Assembly: GCA_947652115.1 (NCBI GenBank)
Contig: OX393568.1
Location: 8,205,175-8,269,174 of the forward strand
Direction of reading: 5' to 3'
From: Blastomussa wellsi
Taxonomy: Eukaryota > Cnidaria > Anthozoa > Scleractinia > Plerogyridae
DNA length: 64,000 nucleotides
This document shows, piece after piece, positions 11,226-21,616 of the stretch. The position numbers and the translations under genes are program-made. Positions within the stretch are counted from its first letter, which is position 1, and every line of letters begins with the position of its first letter. The notes under the pieces are model-generated. The model worked only from the letters and a program-made list of their open reading frames with translations. It ran no database searches and had not been told where the DNA came from.

Positions 11226-11321
11226 TCGCACACGGCTCGTGTTGACACACCCCAATTGAGGTTGCTTGTTACATGATAAATGTTTTATATTCGTTTGAGC
11301 AGGGTAGCGAATTAGAATATA
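11226..11321 (+). repeat. B2 repeat of YR element 1
   Basis: This is the terminal copy of B1; the element ends here. The 220 bases between A2 and B2 (11005-11225) hold no frame; they begin with AAATACCCAGTGA, the reverse complement of the recombinase gene end TCACTGGGTATTT. Confidence 0.8.
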
Positions 11322-11980
11322 AAGAAAAGAACTAAGAGTCGTGACAAAAATATAAAACAATCAACCTTTGGTACATGTGTATAGTAACACGTTGCTCAGG
11401 CTATCTAATATAGGTCACTTTATAAGGATATAAGAGATTGGTTGGAGGGAGAAAGATAGCAGGCAGTTTTTGTGGGGGGATGCTTCGAAAACAGCGATCA
11501 CGAAATACCGGCCGCCATTTTGAGCGCGCGAACACTGGAGAGGGGAAAAAAGAGAAGGGGAGGTGGTAGGGCGGAGGTTGCAAATTACCATTCGGTCTTT
11601 CTTGATTGATGTTTTCGAAGTATTCCCCCCCCCCCCAAGAGGCTGCGAAACAGTCTTAAACTCCGAAATACACATCATTTTCACTAATTTTGTCAATGTT
11701 TCAACCACACACCAGAAAAAAATAAAATAGCAATTTTGCCTAAAACTCCCCGTGAGGACTCCCCAATGGAAACCAGGTGTCCCGCATGACAGGCAGGATA
11801 CTCACCACTACAAAATATAATCTGATGTTGTGCTAAGAGCAGCACAGCATACAACGTTAACTTTGAAAGTTTCTTGAGCCTGTAACATACAATGTCAAAA
11901 GGTTTACTGTTCATGGCGCAATTATAACTGGTTTACGAGAGAAAAGTAAGCGAAAAAATATTTGTCGTGATATCGACAAA

Positions 11981-12454
11981 GCGACGACGTTTCGACGTTT
12001 ACTCAACGTCATTTTCAAGTCAAAATGAATACGAATAGGTTTTTTGAATATGAATGTACAAAACAAATCCTTAGAGAATAAAATAAACCACTATTAAATG
12101 CGAGAAATATTTGCACGCAGTGTCACGTAAACAATTTAGCACGAACGGAGTCCTTCTGGGTATTTAGCCCAGGTTTTAGCTCCTTAATAAACAACATCTC
12201 AAATATTAAGCAGTCAAACTTTGTTCTACATTTCCTCAAAACAGAGAATTGTTTGTCCTTCAAATCGGACTTTGATAGGCCATGGTCTTCCAAGTGTCTT
12301 CCAATTGCGGAATGTTTATGCTCAAACGTGACAATGCGTTGGTGCAAGTGTCGGGTTGTATACCCGACATAATCTGTGTCGCACAGATCACAAAACCTTT
12401 TCGTATTCATTTTGACTTGAAAATTACGTTGAGTAAACGTCGAAACGTCGTCGC
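11981..12454 (-). mobile_element. Penelope-like element fragment with inverted ends
   Basis: The fragment is bounded by 53-base inverted repeats (11981-12033 and 12402-12454, both containing GTTTCGACGTTTACTCAACG in mirrored orientation with few mismatches). It carries only the carboxyl GIY-YIG nuclease piece (12410-12123). Paralogous segment II at about 26185 lacks it, so it arrived after that duplication or was lost there. Confidence 0.7.
12123..12410 (-). pseudogene. GIY-YIG endonuclease piece of a PLE
   Basis: The 95-codon frame has the PLE-type GIY-YIG pattern CDTDYVGYTTRHLHQR, SAIGRHLEDH, FSVLRKC and KFDCLIFEMLFI. In PLEs this domain follows the reverse transcriptase and nicks the target. 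No reverse transcriptase precedes it here, so it is a truncated copy. Confidence 0.75.
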
Positions 12455-12978
12455 TTTTTAAAGTCAGTTTAAAGTTTTTAACAGTTTTTAACCGTGATGG
12501 TTTTAACTTTTGTCCTATCGCAATGTTTCATAGTTAAAAAAATATTAGAACAAAAGTTTCCGGCAGGGCTCGAACCTTCGAACTCAAGGGCTGAGGGAGG
12601 AGGTACTCCGATATTTCACGACATCTTCTGGCATTCATTTCCTTCACCTTTGAATCGTCTTGAATTGCTGGAATTAAGGCGTTAATTGAAACGCTCTGTA
12701 GAGAGAGGTAAGGTAGATTGAAGAGGGGTGGGTTTGATATTGATTGAAGTAAACTACACAAGAACCGACTGGAGTGGACAGTTGAATAGAGTGGACTGGA
12801 GTGGGCTTCCATGGATCATTAGAGGTACATGTTTTGGGCCTTCAAAGGGCTAACCAATTACTAGTAAAATACGCACTTGTAATGCACTGAAATCAAAAAC
12901 ACGCTTCATAAGAGGGGGCAGGTATAACAAACGTTTAACATATCGCTTGATAAAAACGAATAGAGAGTACTCATGAAA

Positions 12979-14989
12979 GAGGCCCTGATAGGGTAAATTC
13001 CGACGGGCGACATGGCGTTGAAACAGCGACATCAGGGAAATGAAATGGCGACGAGCGACAAGATAACTGCTGCAATCTGCGAAAGCGACGGGAAAAAGTT
13101 CAAAATGGACAGCGAATTTCGTCTGTTTAGACATTCGACAGCGACTTAGAATCACTTAGAATTGTATTTGAAAAAAAAAATAATGTTCACATCGCCCAAA
13201 ATATCCCTCTTGTTAGACCTTATTACGCGTTACGCTTCGAATGTCACGTACTAATGTCACGAATGGTCACATTTGACATTCGATCTCGCCCGGTTAAGGT
13301 TCACACGTGCTCAGCTGTCAGCCAACTCAGCCGTTTTAGCCACTTTTGACCTATTTACAGCGGGAGCAGTCGGAGCAGTCAGTTGTGTTGTGGTGTTTGT
13401 GAGTCGTTTGTGAACGTTTCGATCGACTTCGGTTTAAGACAGAATGCCGAAGCACAAGCACAAAAAAGAAAAGAAGAAGAAAAAGCGTAGAGAAAAGACA
13501 GGTAGGTGAAAGTAAATTAAAAGTCCAGTAAAACTACTGACACGACTGGTCACGACTCAGAACCGGCATGATGGTCTATGATCAGTGATCAACTCATGGT
13601 CAACGATTTCTCGTCTGTTTATATTATAATCCCGGTCCAAACTAAATTGAGTATTGGAACGTGGTCAGCGTTGGTCCGCATTGGTGTTTTCCTGAATTGA
13701 AGTAGTTGTGACTTTTAAGATACGAAAGTTTGAAAATGATGTAATATTTGAGCTCAATGAGGTCAATGAGAAACCACGGCGGAATAAAACCGCAGCCGGA
13801 AATGCCTCGCTGACATATACGGTCATGTACCAGATATTTAAGTTCGTCAGTGGCGATAGAAAAAATAAAATGTGCGTTTTCCTGACCTTTCCTAGCTTTC
13901 TGGTCATTCTTGGGACCACACCATGCTACTACTAACAGCCACACATTTTTTTATGATTTAATTTGTTATCCGGGTTATTGGGAAAACCGCCAACTCACTG
14001 GGCTAAATTTTCCCCGCTCTCTCGTGTCCGATCAGCGGCTGGTAATCGAGCCTACCAACTCACCAAATCGGAGCGTAAATCTACAGAACATTTATGACAT
14101 TAATGTCATCGATGGGAAACTGTATGGGAAAATTTAATAAAAGTGCATAACAGTGCTGGTCGTATAAAATAATTAACATTTGTCAAGTTTGGTAAGTGCT
14201 TTCATGTGCTTTAATTCTTAACTGGGCAAGTCGTTAATTGTTCAAAATTTGATTTCCGAAATATCGATAATTAGAATTGCCTCATCCTGCTTTTTTTGCT
14301 TCTCTCCCTTCCCTGCCCGTACGAAATTAGTGTTGCTGACGAGAAGGCGTTGCAGAAAGGAGAGGATTTCATAAAGCTCTCTGAGGAGTTCTACGAACAA
14401 TTGTTAAGCGAACTTCACGATATTGCAGATCTTTTGCCTGAAGGTGAAAGTTGCGACAGCGATGACGAGTCCGACGAAGAATACACCCCTGTCCAGACAT
14501 CATCTGGCAGAAGAGTGATTCCACCGAATCGCCTGGACTTGAAAACATAGCCATGGAACTATTAGAACTGAGGGATGACTTTTAATACGAGCTTTCTTTA
14601 ACATCACGCAACGTTACAGATTGAAATGAAATCACTACGGCTGGCGCTAATACAGCTGCCGTGCTATGTATCTGCACTCGACAAAAAATTTCCGACTAAC
14701 ATAGAAATTTTCGCCTCACTTTACTGACGCCTGCGGTGTCACGTTTTCTGTGAAATTTAATTCCAGTAGCCGTATAAGCGCCAGTGGTAGCCATTTTAAT
14801 ACAGCTCTTGCTATTTTAAAACCATTAAACACATCAACTTTAAGAGACATCCCGACGTTTCAAAACTTCGAGCACGAAATTGCTGAAATTGCGACAGCGA
14901 CATCGGAACGTTCCGAAATGGCGACGTGACAAGCTTTGAAATTCAGACGGGCGACATCTATTATTCTATACCCCCCCTAACAGGGCCTC
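12979..14989 (-). mobile_element. 2.0-kb DNA transposon of unassigned family, copy 2
   Basis: This 2011-bp block is the reverse complement of 7081-9083 with few differences (an extra eight bases near 14965 and scattered substitutions). It is flanked by ATGAAA at 12973-12978 and 14990-14995. The paralogous site at 31236-31260 has the flanks joined without it. Read on the plus strand it has ATG CCGAAG at 13444 opening a Lys-rich leader, a possible GT donor at 13503-13511, and an acidic frame at 14326-14550 behind a pyrimidine tract ending in TTAG. Confidence 0.85.
13444..14550 (+). CDS. Possible two-exon acidic protein of the 2.0-kb transposon
   Basis: Exon 1 would start at ATG 13444 with a strongly basic leader (MPKHKHKKEKKKKKRREK) and end near 13511 at AG/GTGAAAGT. 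Exon 2 would start after the acceptor ending at 14325 and run to the stop at 14548-14550 with an acidic block (CDSDDESDEEYTPVQ). The reading phase agrees across this junction. The same sites and frame exist in copy 1. The domain is unknown to me, and the join is inferred from sequence signals only. It is not a transposase I can name. Confidence 0.35.
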
Positions 14990-15158
14990 ATGAAAATTAC
15001 TGAGGTTAGAACCCAACATTATCACTTTAATTTTATTGAAGGGCATTTCTCAAGGTTTAGTAAACAGATCTTATCGCTTATCAAAATGGAACACTGAACT
15101 GGAGGCAGTATGGACAATTTTCATGAGAAATGAATTGCGAAAAGAGTGATTTATGAAT

Positions 15159-15232
15159 AGGCGCCGATGGGATTCGAACCCATGACCTCCTGTTTACTAG
15201 ACAGGCGCTCTAACCAACTGAGCTACGGCGCC
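15159..15232 (-). tRNA. tRNA-Thr (AGT)
   Basis: A complete 74-base cloverleaf reads on the minus strand: acceptor GGCGCCG/CGGCGCC, D arm TAGCTCAGTTGGTTAGA, anticodon stem CCTGT/ACAGG with loop CTAGTAA (anticodon AGT), T loop TTCGAAT, discriminator T as in other animal tRNA-Thr. A TTTT run follows about 16 bases downstream. The second copy (31407-31480) is damaged. Confidence 0.95.
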
Positions 15233-16037
15233 CCATCTGTGAGAAAGAGGTTTTTAATTCAAGTGAATTTTTTTGTTTTCAATAACGTGAATGATTTATC
15301 ATAAAATGGGTGAGACTTGCGCCACTAGAAAATGACTGTGACGAAGCTAAGGGTTTCATTTTACTAAGCGGCGGAGAAGCCGGTGCTGATAACACCCGAC
15401 GGCACTGGACGTATCCGTTGACTGCTGCCACTTGGTGTCAACAGGTAGTACGTGCGTACGTTGGTCGCTTAGCTTTGCTACTCCTGGAAATCCATGCTGC
15501 CGCGCGTCTCTTCAGAGGTCTTCAGAAATAGATGACGTCAAAATGTGGTAAGAAAAAAAAAGTGGCACACGAGGTAATAGCCGAGTGTTCACTGATGTTC
15601 TTACCATATTTTGACGTCTTTTGTCGGATCTATTACTGAACAGACGCACGGCAATATATGCAATCTGTCTGTTTTATATAATAAAGAAACAGACTGAAAA
15701 AGACCAAATTGCTGTGTTTCAAGTTAACGTGGTGACTGACGACTCCTGTTGACGGGAGTCTCAATACAGTATGCATATCTGTATATGTGCCTGAAAATTT
15801 GAACATTTCGTCGATTTCTAATTAATAAACCCTGGATGATTTAGGTCAATATTTATACTAAAGGTAGACTGTTTTGTGCTTTTTTTATTGAATGTAATAG
15901 TTCTTTGCTATCTTTCTGGGTAGGCAAATCAATCAACTTTTTAGGAATTAATATTGAAGATATGATGCATGATGGTCAACTAAAAAAAACGGCTACCTTA
16001 TGTCATTCATAGAAGGACACTCGGTGGCGTGGCAGTT
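15233..16037. repeat. Spacer of paralogous segment I between tRNA-Thr and tRNA-Arg
   Basis: No gene is seen. 15240-15700 matches 31485-31940 and 15705-16037 matches 32815-33153 and 25520-25729. The shared flank TCGGTGGCGTGGCAGTT directly precedes the tRNA-Arg in all three copies. Confidence 0.7.
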
Positions 16038-16110
16038 GCCTCCGTAGCCTAATGGATAAGGCGTCGGCCTCCTAAGCCGAAGATTGCGGGTTCGAATCCC
16101 GTCGGAGGTG
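16038..16110 (+). tRNA. tRNA-Arg (CCT)
   Basis: A 73-base tRNA identical in all stems and loops to the 4350 copy except A at position 9. Anticodon loop CTCCTAA gives CCT. The next T-run is at about 16130. Confidence 0.95.
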
Positions 16111-16756
16111 AATTAGCTTTCGTTATTATTTTAAAATTGACATTTTCATAAGGACAGTACGCTTAGTAACTTTTAATACACGATCACGAAAGCGATTCTT
16201 CCAAAAGTACTCGACCTTCGAGGATTCCACACTGTTTATTCCAAGTGTTTGGAACTCCTTATTCACTAGCAGCTCAGCCTTGAAAGATTTATAACCGCTT
16301 TCATGTATGATTTCGTCTTCGATCTTTCATAATAACCCCCGCGGGTCACTTCCGTAGCTTTCCAACGCATCGATTGCTTGATACACAGGGATCTTGAGTA
16401 TACAGCAAACTGTACAGAGCTGACTTTGTTACTTTGAAATTCTCCTCTACCTTGAACCAGACTTCTGTAGTTGTGATTCACAACAAGCGAAATAAACTGC
16501 GAAAAATCACTCGTGAGTTACGGTTAATGTTTTCCGCTTGCGTGTTAATGAAAACACAACGCATAATTATGTTGAGTATTTTACGATGACAGCCAATCAG
16601 GGTTGATTCTGACAATGCCTACTGTCAAAGCAACCAATGAGAGAGCGGTCCCCAGATTCTGGAGAAACAGCAGGATACTGGAACACGATTAACGACGCCG
16701 TTTCGAAGACGTCACTTTTCCACTTTAAGAAATAGGAGACGGCTGCACGCAGGCTA
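16111..16756. other. No gene seen
   Basis: Two short minus-strand frames (71 and 79 codons) have no recognisable domain or splice context. Similarity to the other tRNA-Arg flanks fades after about 16160. Confidence 0.4.
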
Positions 16757-17205
16757 GCAACACGGCGACAACCACGCGGGAACCCACGCAAATGTGCGCG
16801 GAATCGCGCGAGTATATGACATCGGAGGTGGCGCAATTTTTAAATTACAAGAAATTCCACAACACAGTTTTTGCTCAAACTTTTTTATTTGAAACAGCGT
16901 ACTGAATGTTAACCACATGCAAAAAATCAAGGTAGGTCACCGAGTTAATTTTTGAAATAAAAAGAAATGTTTTTCGCACGTTTCATTTCCGGTTTAGCTG
17001 ATTTCAGATGTAGCGCGCGCATATTTAATGGAAAATTGGATCAAAAGCTGACGCGAGCAATGAAAGCGCGCGCACAGCGCGCGCAGCTGAAAACGACGAA
17101 GCACCACGCGGGTGGCCCTGGGGACGAGGTTGCTGAAAACCATTTCGAGCCTGACGCGAAAAAGGAATGCGCGCGCTTATATACTACCCGAGCGCGAGGG
17201 CCGCA

Positions 17206-17267
17206 CTGGGGAATATTGGCCCGAGGTCGTGGCAGTACAAAAACGACCGAGGGCCAATATTCCGCAG
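17206..17267. repeat. Hairpin (inverted repeat) in segment III
   Basis: Arms of 25 bases containing GGGAATATTGGCCCGAGGTCGT and its complement face each other over 12 bases. The same hairpin is at 37779-37846 with slightly longer, better-matched arms. Confidence 0.75.
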
Positions 17268-18952
17268 TACAGCTCCAGCAAGCTAGGTTAGTAAGTAGTT
17301 TATTATATGGCACTCGGGTCGTGCATGCTTGTTAAAAACTGACGCACTTTCGGTGACTTAAATTCAGAGGTTTTCGCCGTAACGTGTCTTGATACTACGA
17401 ACAACTCTGAAAGAACAAGGTACCACGTTTTTTTAAACATTTGTTTTAATTAGAGTAGTTATATACGTTTTCTTTCCGCAAGTATAGTTGCAAATTTTAA
17501 ATTATCCAATTTACAAAAGAAAACGCGGCTAAGGACCGTTTCTATGGATACGGTCCGTATGGCAAAATCCCGACCAAGAAAACAAATCAGAACGCTCGAT
17601 TTTCCACAAGCATTTGACACCATTCGAGTAAGGGCCGCAAATGACACTACGCGGGCGCCAATAAACAATAATCCCTCAAAAAGTCATGTTAAGGTCATTC
17701 CCCTGTATTGCATTGTGCATCCTTACTGTGCACGATTTATTGCGTCATCAGCGCGCGCACCTAAAGAAAACTGCGGCGTTTTATTTACGGCTTTGCTCGT
17801 GAAGGAGATAAATCGTCGTTTTCTCGTAAACGAGTATGGTGACCTATATCTTTTTACCCTTTTTCTGAGACTAGCAATCACTTTCTTCCTATAACAGGAA
17901 TATAAACAAATTCCCATTGCAGAAAAATAAATAATCGACGGAAACGTGAACTTATTGAACAGATATTGTGGCCTCGAGGTCACTGCATACTAGTAACAAG
18001 TTGAATCAAGGTCGACTGGAAATGCGTGCTTTCATAATGAAACATATATTAAATTGTTCCTTGAAGGCGATACAGTATATCTATAGTTTTTCCCATTGTT
18101 TTGCTTTCTCCCTATTTTTTACTTCTCCCATTAGACGTGGCATGAGCTAGTCAAATGAAAACATTTCTGAAGCTGATATTTTAACCAATTATGGGGTATT
18201 TTCAAGGTGCTCCTGCTCCTAAACGAATATGGGAACCCCTCTTTTTCATTACAAAATTTAAATTCCCTTACGATGAACAACCAATAGGCAAAGTTTGAAC
18301 GAAAATCTATTGTCAGTTCTATTTCAGGGGAATGACCTTAATACCCTATTGGCGTCATTTTTAGACCCTCGAAAGAAATCTTCGTACGGGCCAGCCATAA
18401 AACATGGTCAGAAAATGGAAAATGCGAGAGTTACCGAGTTACCCTACCTGTCTACCCCACCCGATGGCACTGCGGGCGGCACTCAAAAATTAGACAGCTT
18501 TTTGTTGTACCACCGTCAAATGAAAGCTGATGAAATTAGCGCGGAAAGTAGCGCGGAAATTTTACATTGTAAATTTACCCTGGTCATCGTAATCACCTTC
18601 GAATAAGGCGGTGGAATAGTTTCATCACCGCTGTTTGTGTTATATTTTCAATAAAGTTTCAGCCTTGTTTCAGCGCTATCTTTCTTTTTGTGTCCCAATA
18701 TGTATAATCGCCTTTTTTTAGCGAAGTAAAAGGAAATCCATTCACAGTATATATTTCACATTACAATGTGACCACTGATTCACTGACTAATAGCCAACAT
18801 TCAGTCATATTACTGTATCTTAACTCTAGTATGTGACAGTTTGAATAGTTTGCTCTCCATATTCTTCCAACTCTGAAAAAGAAGAACATCGACAGGCGAA
18901 CGACCTTGGTGTTAGATCTTGTTTCAATTTTCGTGTAAAGGCAAATGAAAAT

Positions 18953-19025
18953 GGGGGATTAGCTCAAATGATAAAGCGCTCGCTTTGCATGCGAGATGTA
19001 CCGGGATCGCTACCCGGATCCTCCA
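18953..19025 (+). pseudogene. tRNA-Ala (TGC)-like gene, probably degraded
   Basis: A 73-base cloverleaf can be drawn: acceptor GGGGGAT/ATCCTCC, anticodon stem CTCGC/GCGAG with loop TTTGCAT (TGC), T stem CCGGG/CCCGG, discriminator A. The T loop reads ATCGCTA, so the near-universal A58 is C, and the D loop is altered (AAATGATAAAG). It could be a weak gene or a tRNA-derived repeat. Confidence 0.65.
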
Positions 19026-19090
19026 TGAATTCTTTTGCATTTTTTTCAGACGTCTGCTTTTTCTCCCCAATCTCGGTCACTTGTTCTTCA

Positions 19091-19196
19091 ACTCTCGTCT
19101 AAATTCCCTGACCATTAAACACCCGTGCGCAAAAAACAAATGAACCAAAAAACATTCACAAGAAAATTGCGATCGTGCGCTCACTGGAGGCCGCAC
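19091..19196 (-). repeat. B2 repeat of YR element 2
   Basis: This matches 21341-21446 over about 106 bases, starting CTCTCGTCTAAATTCC on the plus strand. Confidence 0.85.
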
Positions 19197-19408
19197 AGTT
19201 TATTGATTGATTGACTTGCTGACAATACTGACATACAAGACGATTCGATAATAAGAACAACAAGGCCTAGAATAATAATAAAGTACACTAGGACAGTACC
19301 AACGAGCATCCACAGGATGAAAAAACCTCACCGCGCTCGTTGCGGTAACAGAGAGGAAAAACCCCAGCCCCATGGATGGTACTGTCCGACCTGCTGGGCT
19401 CGGTCTTA

Positions 19409-20407
19409 TCAAATTCCTAATGATTTCGAAACAGACAGTAAGGATTGAAAATTGTCTTTAACATAACCATCTTTAGCATTTTCACTCAACCAACGACCAT
19501 GTCTTTTAAAAAGTCGATCATTAATGCCCGCATTAGCGGCAGCGGTGGCTCCTCCGGCCCTGAGACTGTGAAGACTTATACAGGAAACGTCTGTTATGTC
19601 CTTAAAAGCGTCCTTAACGATCTCTCGGGCTCTGCTGTAGCTCAAGCCTTGACACCGGACTTTGGAGGTGGATCTAGAAGACGATAAAGCCCTAAACAAC
19701 GGCAGATCCTCACCAAGGTCAATTTTTGCGGCAGCAATGTATTGCTCCAACGCCTTAACAGGGCAAGTGTCTTGATTCGACCGCGCGATTGCAACCCACG
19801 CCCCGTCACGAAATTGGTCTGTCTTGGACGATTCTAAAAATATAGACACGTAAGTAGGAAAAAATTTAATGTCACAAGCTCTTATGGAGCACAACTCACT
19901 GAAACGAAAAAAGCCAGCATAGCCTAAGAGACATAAAGCTACTGTCCTCAAATCCGACAAAGAAGCAGACTTATCTGAAATCTTTGAAGTTACAAGCGCT
20001 TTTAACATTTCGCTGGTGATGGGCTCTTTCTTTGCCTTCGGTTTTCCCAGAATTCTTTGGGACGCACTAACCATGGAAGAAACAATAGGATGATCAGAGA
20101 CCTTCGGCAGACCGGCCAAGCGTTGAGCCCAATCGATACTGTAAACAGCATTAAGTACAGGAGAAGGAGAATTAGCTTCAAAAATCAGGCACTGCAAGTA
20201 GGCCGCAACATGAAACGAATTGGCAGGCAAGTGGCGAAGACAGTAAGATGAAGCCCAAAGCTTCCAGCGCTTAAACCCAGCCAAATAAGTACGAATGGTG
20301 CCTTCCGCTTTCGATGCAAGCACTGTTTCCTGGACGCGGCTAGCCAATGGCTGCAGATCATCAGGGAATGCGGCAAAGAATTCACACCACATCTCAGACT
20401 GGAACAC
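19409..20407 (-). CDS. Tyrosine recombinase of YR element 2
   Basis: The open frame covers about 330 codons. It has the amino core-binding half (ASKAEGTIRTYLAGFKRW) and the catalytic half with the first Arg in GFFRFSEL (about residue 168), His and Arg in HSLRAGG (about 280), FKRHGRW, and the nucleophile Tyr in KDGYVKD (about 315). It would integrate a circular DNA copy. The first in-frame ATG is at 20392; the frame is open upstream to a strong acceptor-like tract (TTTTCCTTTTTTCCAG) ending at 20412, so the protein may be made from a spliced RNA, perhaps starting in an A repeat. It is full length and shows no breaks. Confidence 0.88.
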   Translation of the reverse strand: MFQSEMWCEFFAAFPDDLQPLASRVQETVLASKAEGTIRTYLAGFKRWKLWASSYCLRHLPANSFHVAAYLQCLIFEANSPSPVLNAVYSIDWAQRLAGLPKVSDHPIVSSMVSASQRILGKPKAKKEPITSEMLKALVTSKISDKSASLSDLRTVALCLLGYAGFFRFSELCSIRACDIKFFPTYVSIFLESSKTDQFRDGAWVAIARSNQDTCPVKALEQYIAAAKIDLGEDLPLFRALSSSRSTSKVRCQGLSYSRAREIVKDAFKDITDVSCISLHSLRAGGATAAANAGINDRLFKRHGRWLSENAKDGYVKDNFQSLLSVSKSLGI

Positions 20408-20629
20408 ATCTGGAAAAAAGGAAAATTAAGAAAAGAACCGACAAACAGGCAAAAAGCGACCAATCAAAAATAAAGCATATAGGAACAAAAGCAAACAAAC
20501 AGCAATGAAAAATGAGGATAACAACGACAAGTTCGAGGGAAAGCTGGAAAATAACCTCTCCACAATAAAAGTTGCTTCCAGGTAAAATCTACATTTTGGT
20601 CACAGATAGTCCAAAGCCACACGGCTGAT

Positions 20630-21075
20630 AAAAGGCATCCCTATAAATATCTCAGGGCACAGATGGTCTTAGGTAAAAAACGATCCCATTAAGGTGAAAA
20701 AATCATCCCTAATTATCACGAGCATGGTCCGACTTAGGTGGAAAAACCATCCTTAGATATCTCCGGCACAGATGGACCGACTTGGGTGAAAAATCACCCC
20801 TAAACATCTCGGGCACAGATGGTCCCGTTCAGGTGAAAAAATTACCCCTAAATATCTTGGGCGCAGGTGGTCCCACTCGGGTGGAAAAAATCACCCCTAA
20901 ATAACTTGGGCACAGATGGTCCCACTCGGGTTGAAAAAATCATCCTTAAATATCTTGGGCACAGATGGTCCCACTCGGGTGGAAAAATCACCCCCAAATA
21001 ACTTAGGCACAGACGGTCCCACTTAGTGTAAAAAACACCTAGGAGTTCTGGGCTCAGATAGTCCCAATATAGACG
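20630..21075. repeat. Minisatellite, about 48-bp period, inside YR element 2
   Basis: About nine diverged units share the words CACCCCTAAATATCTTGGGC, ACAGATGGTCCCACTCGGGT and GGAAAAA. It lies between A2 and the recombinase, so it would be the leader region of any RNA started in A2. A minus-strand frame through it is a by-product. Confidence 0.8.
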
Positions 21076-21192
21076 GGCGCAAATTGCCCCGATAATAACA
21101 AACTTATTATGCAAGGAGTCATCAAGAACTGAATCTGAAAAAAAAAAACAAAAGAATGTAAATATATAAAATAAAATAAAATCTATAAAATA

Positions 21193-21340
21193 AAAAATAA
21201 AAGCGAGTCGCCTCCAGAGAACACCAAGAGGATGAATTTGCATACGACCACTCCTAATATACTCTCCCGAGAGTCCCTTGATAGTTCATACCAACGAGAG
21301 AATGTTTTTCCGCTAATTTTCAAACCGCGGAAAAATTCAA
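21193..21340 (-). repeat. A2 repeat of YR element 2
   Basis: This matches 24303-24450 with about two differences. It encodes the same short leader (MQIHPLGVLWRRLAFIF) as A1. Confidence 0.85.
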
Positions 21341-21446
21341 CTCTCGTCTAAATTCCCTGACCATTAAACACCCGTGCGCAAAAAACAAATGAACCAAAAA
21401 ACATTCACAAGAAAATTGCGATCGTGCGCTCACTGGAGGCCGCACG
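21341..21446 (-). repeat. B1 repeat of YR element 2
   Basis: This is the internal copy of B2, fused to A2 at TTCAA. Confidence 0.85.
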
Positions 21447-21616
21447 GCCCCAAGAGTACAAAGAAAGGAAAAGAAAGAGTATATGAATAACAAAATACGT
21501 ATAAACAAACAAACGATCTAACCGAAAAGCGAAAAACAAAATATATTCAAGGAAGTAAATCAAGCAATAATAAAATCAGAAAAAAAAATCTAACAGAGAA
21601 AATAAATTCACAACCG

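Larger units (their letters stand above)
4546..11321 (+). mobile_element. YR retrotransposon 1 (DIRS superfamily, split direct repeats), defective
   Basis: The element reads A1 (4546-4694), gag, RT/RNaseH, tyrosine recombinase, B1 (10760-10856), A2 (10857-11004), spacer, B2 (11226-11321). A1/A2 and B1/B2 are long, nearly identical direct repeats and the B1-A2 pair is contiguous, which is the split-direct-repeat plan of Ngaro/PAT-type elements. There is no integrase and no flanking duplication, as expected for recombinase-based insertion. The coding region is broken by a frameshift before RNase H (about 6745), a 2.0-kb DNA transposon at 7081-9083, and a frameshift in an eight-T run in the recombinase (about 10215). 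It is a dead copy, younger in its repeats than the PLE relics in this window. Confidence 0.85.
11322..12978. repeat. Paralogous segment I, left part
   Basis: From about 11760 this matches 25960-26514 and, after 12797, 31078-31240. A third, more diverged copy of 12655-12930 lies inverted at 32040-32345. A PLE fragment at 11981-12454 interrupts the similarity. The stretch 11400-11480 resembles the reverse complement of 32540-32620. No host gene is seen. Confidence 0.7.
16757..19092. repeat. Paralogous segment III-a (with 24451-25045)
   Basis: This block aligns with 37313-39160, including a tRNA-Ala-like gene near its right end. The partner continues without a break from 39160 into sequence that here lies at 24451-25045, on the far side of YR element 2. 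No protein-coding gene is seen; GCGCGC-rich runs and a hairpin occur at 17080-17270. Confidence 0.8.

Noticed and set aside
20848..21243. 131-codon minus-strand gene in YR element 2
   Set aside because: It starts in the A2 repeat and runs through the 48-bp minisatellite; repeat translation only.
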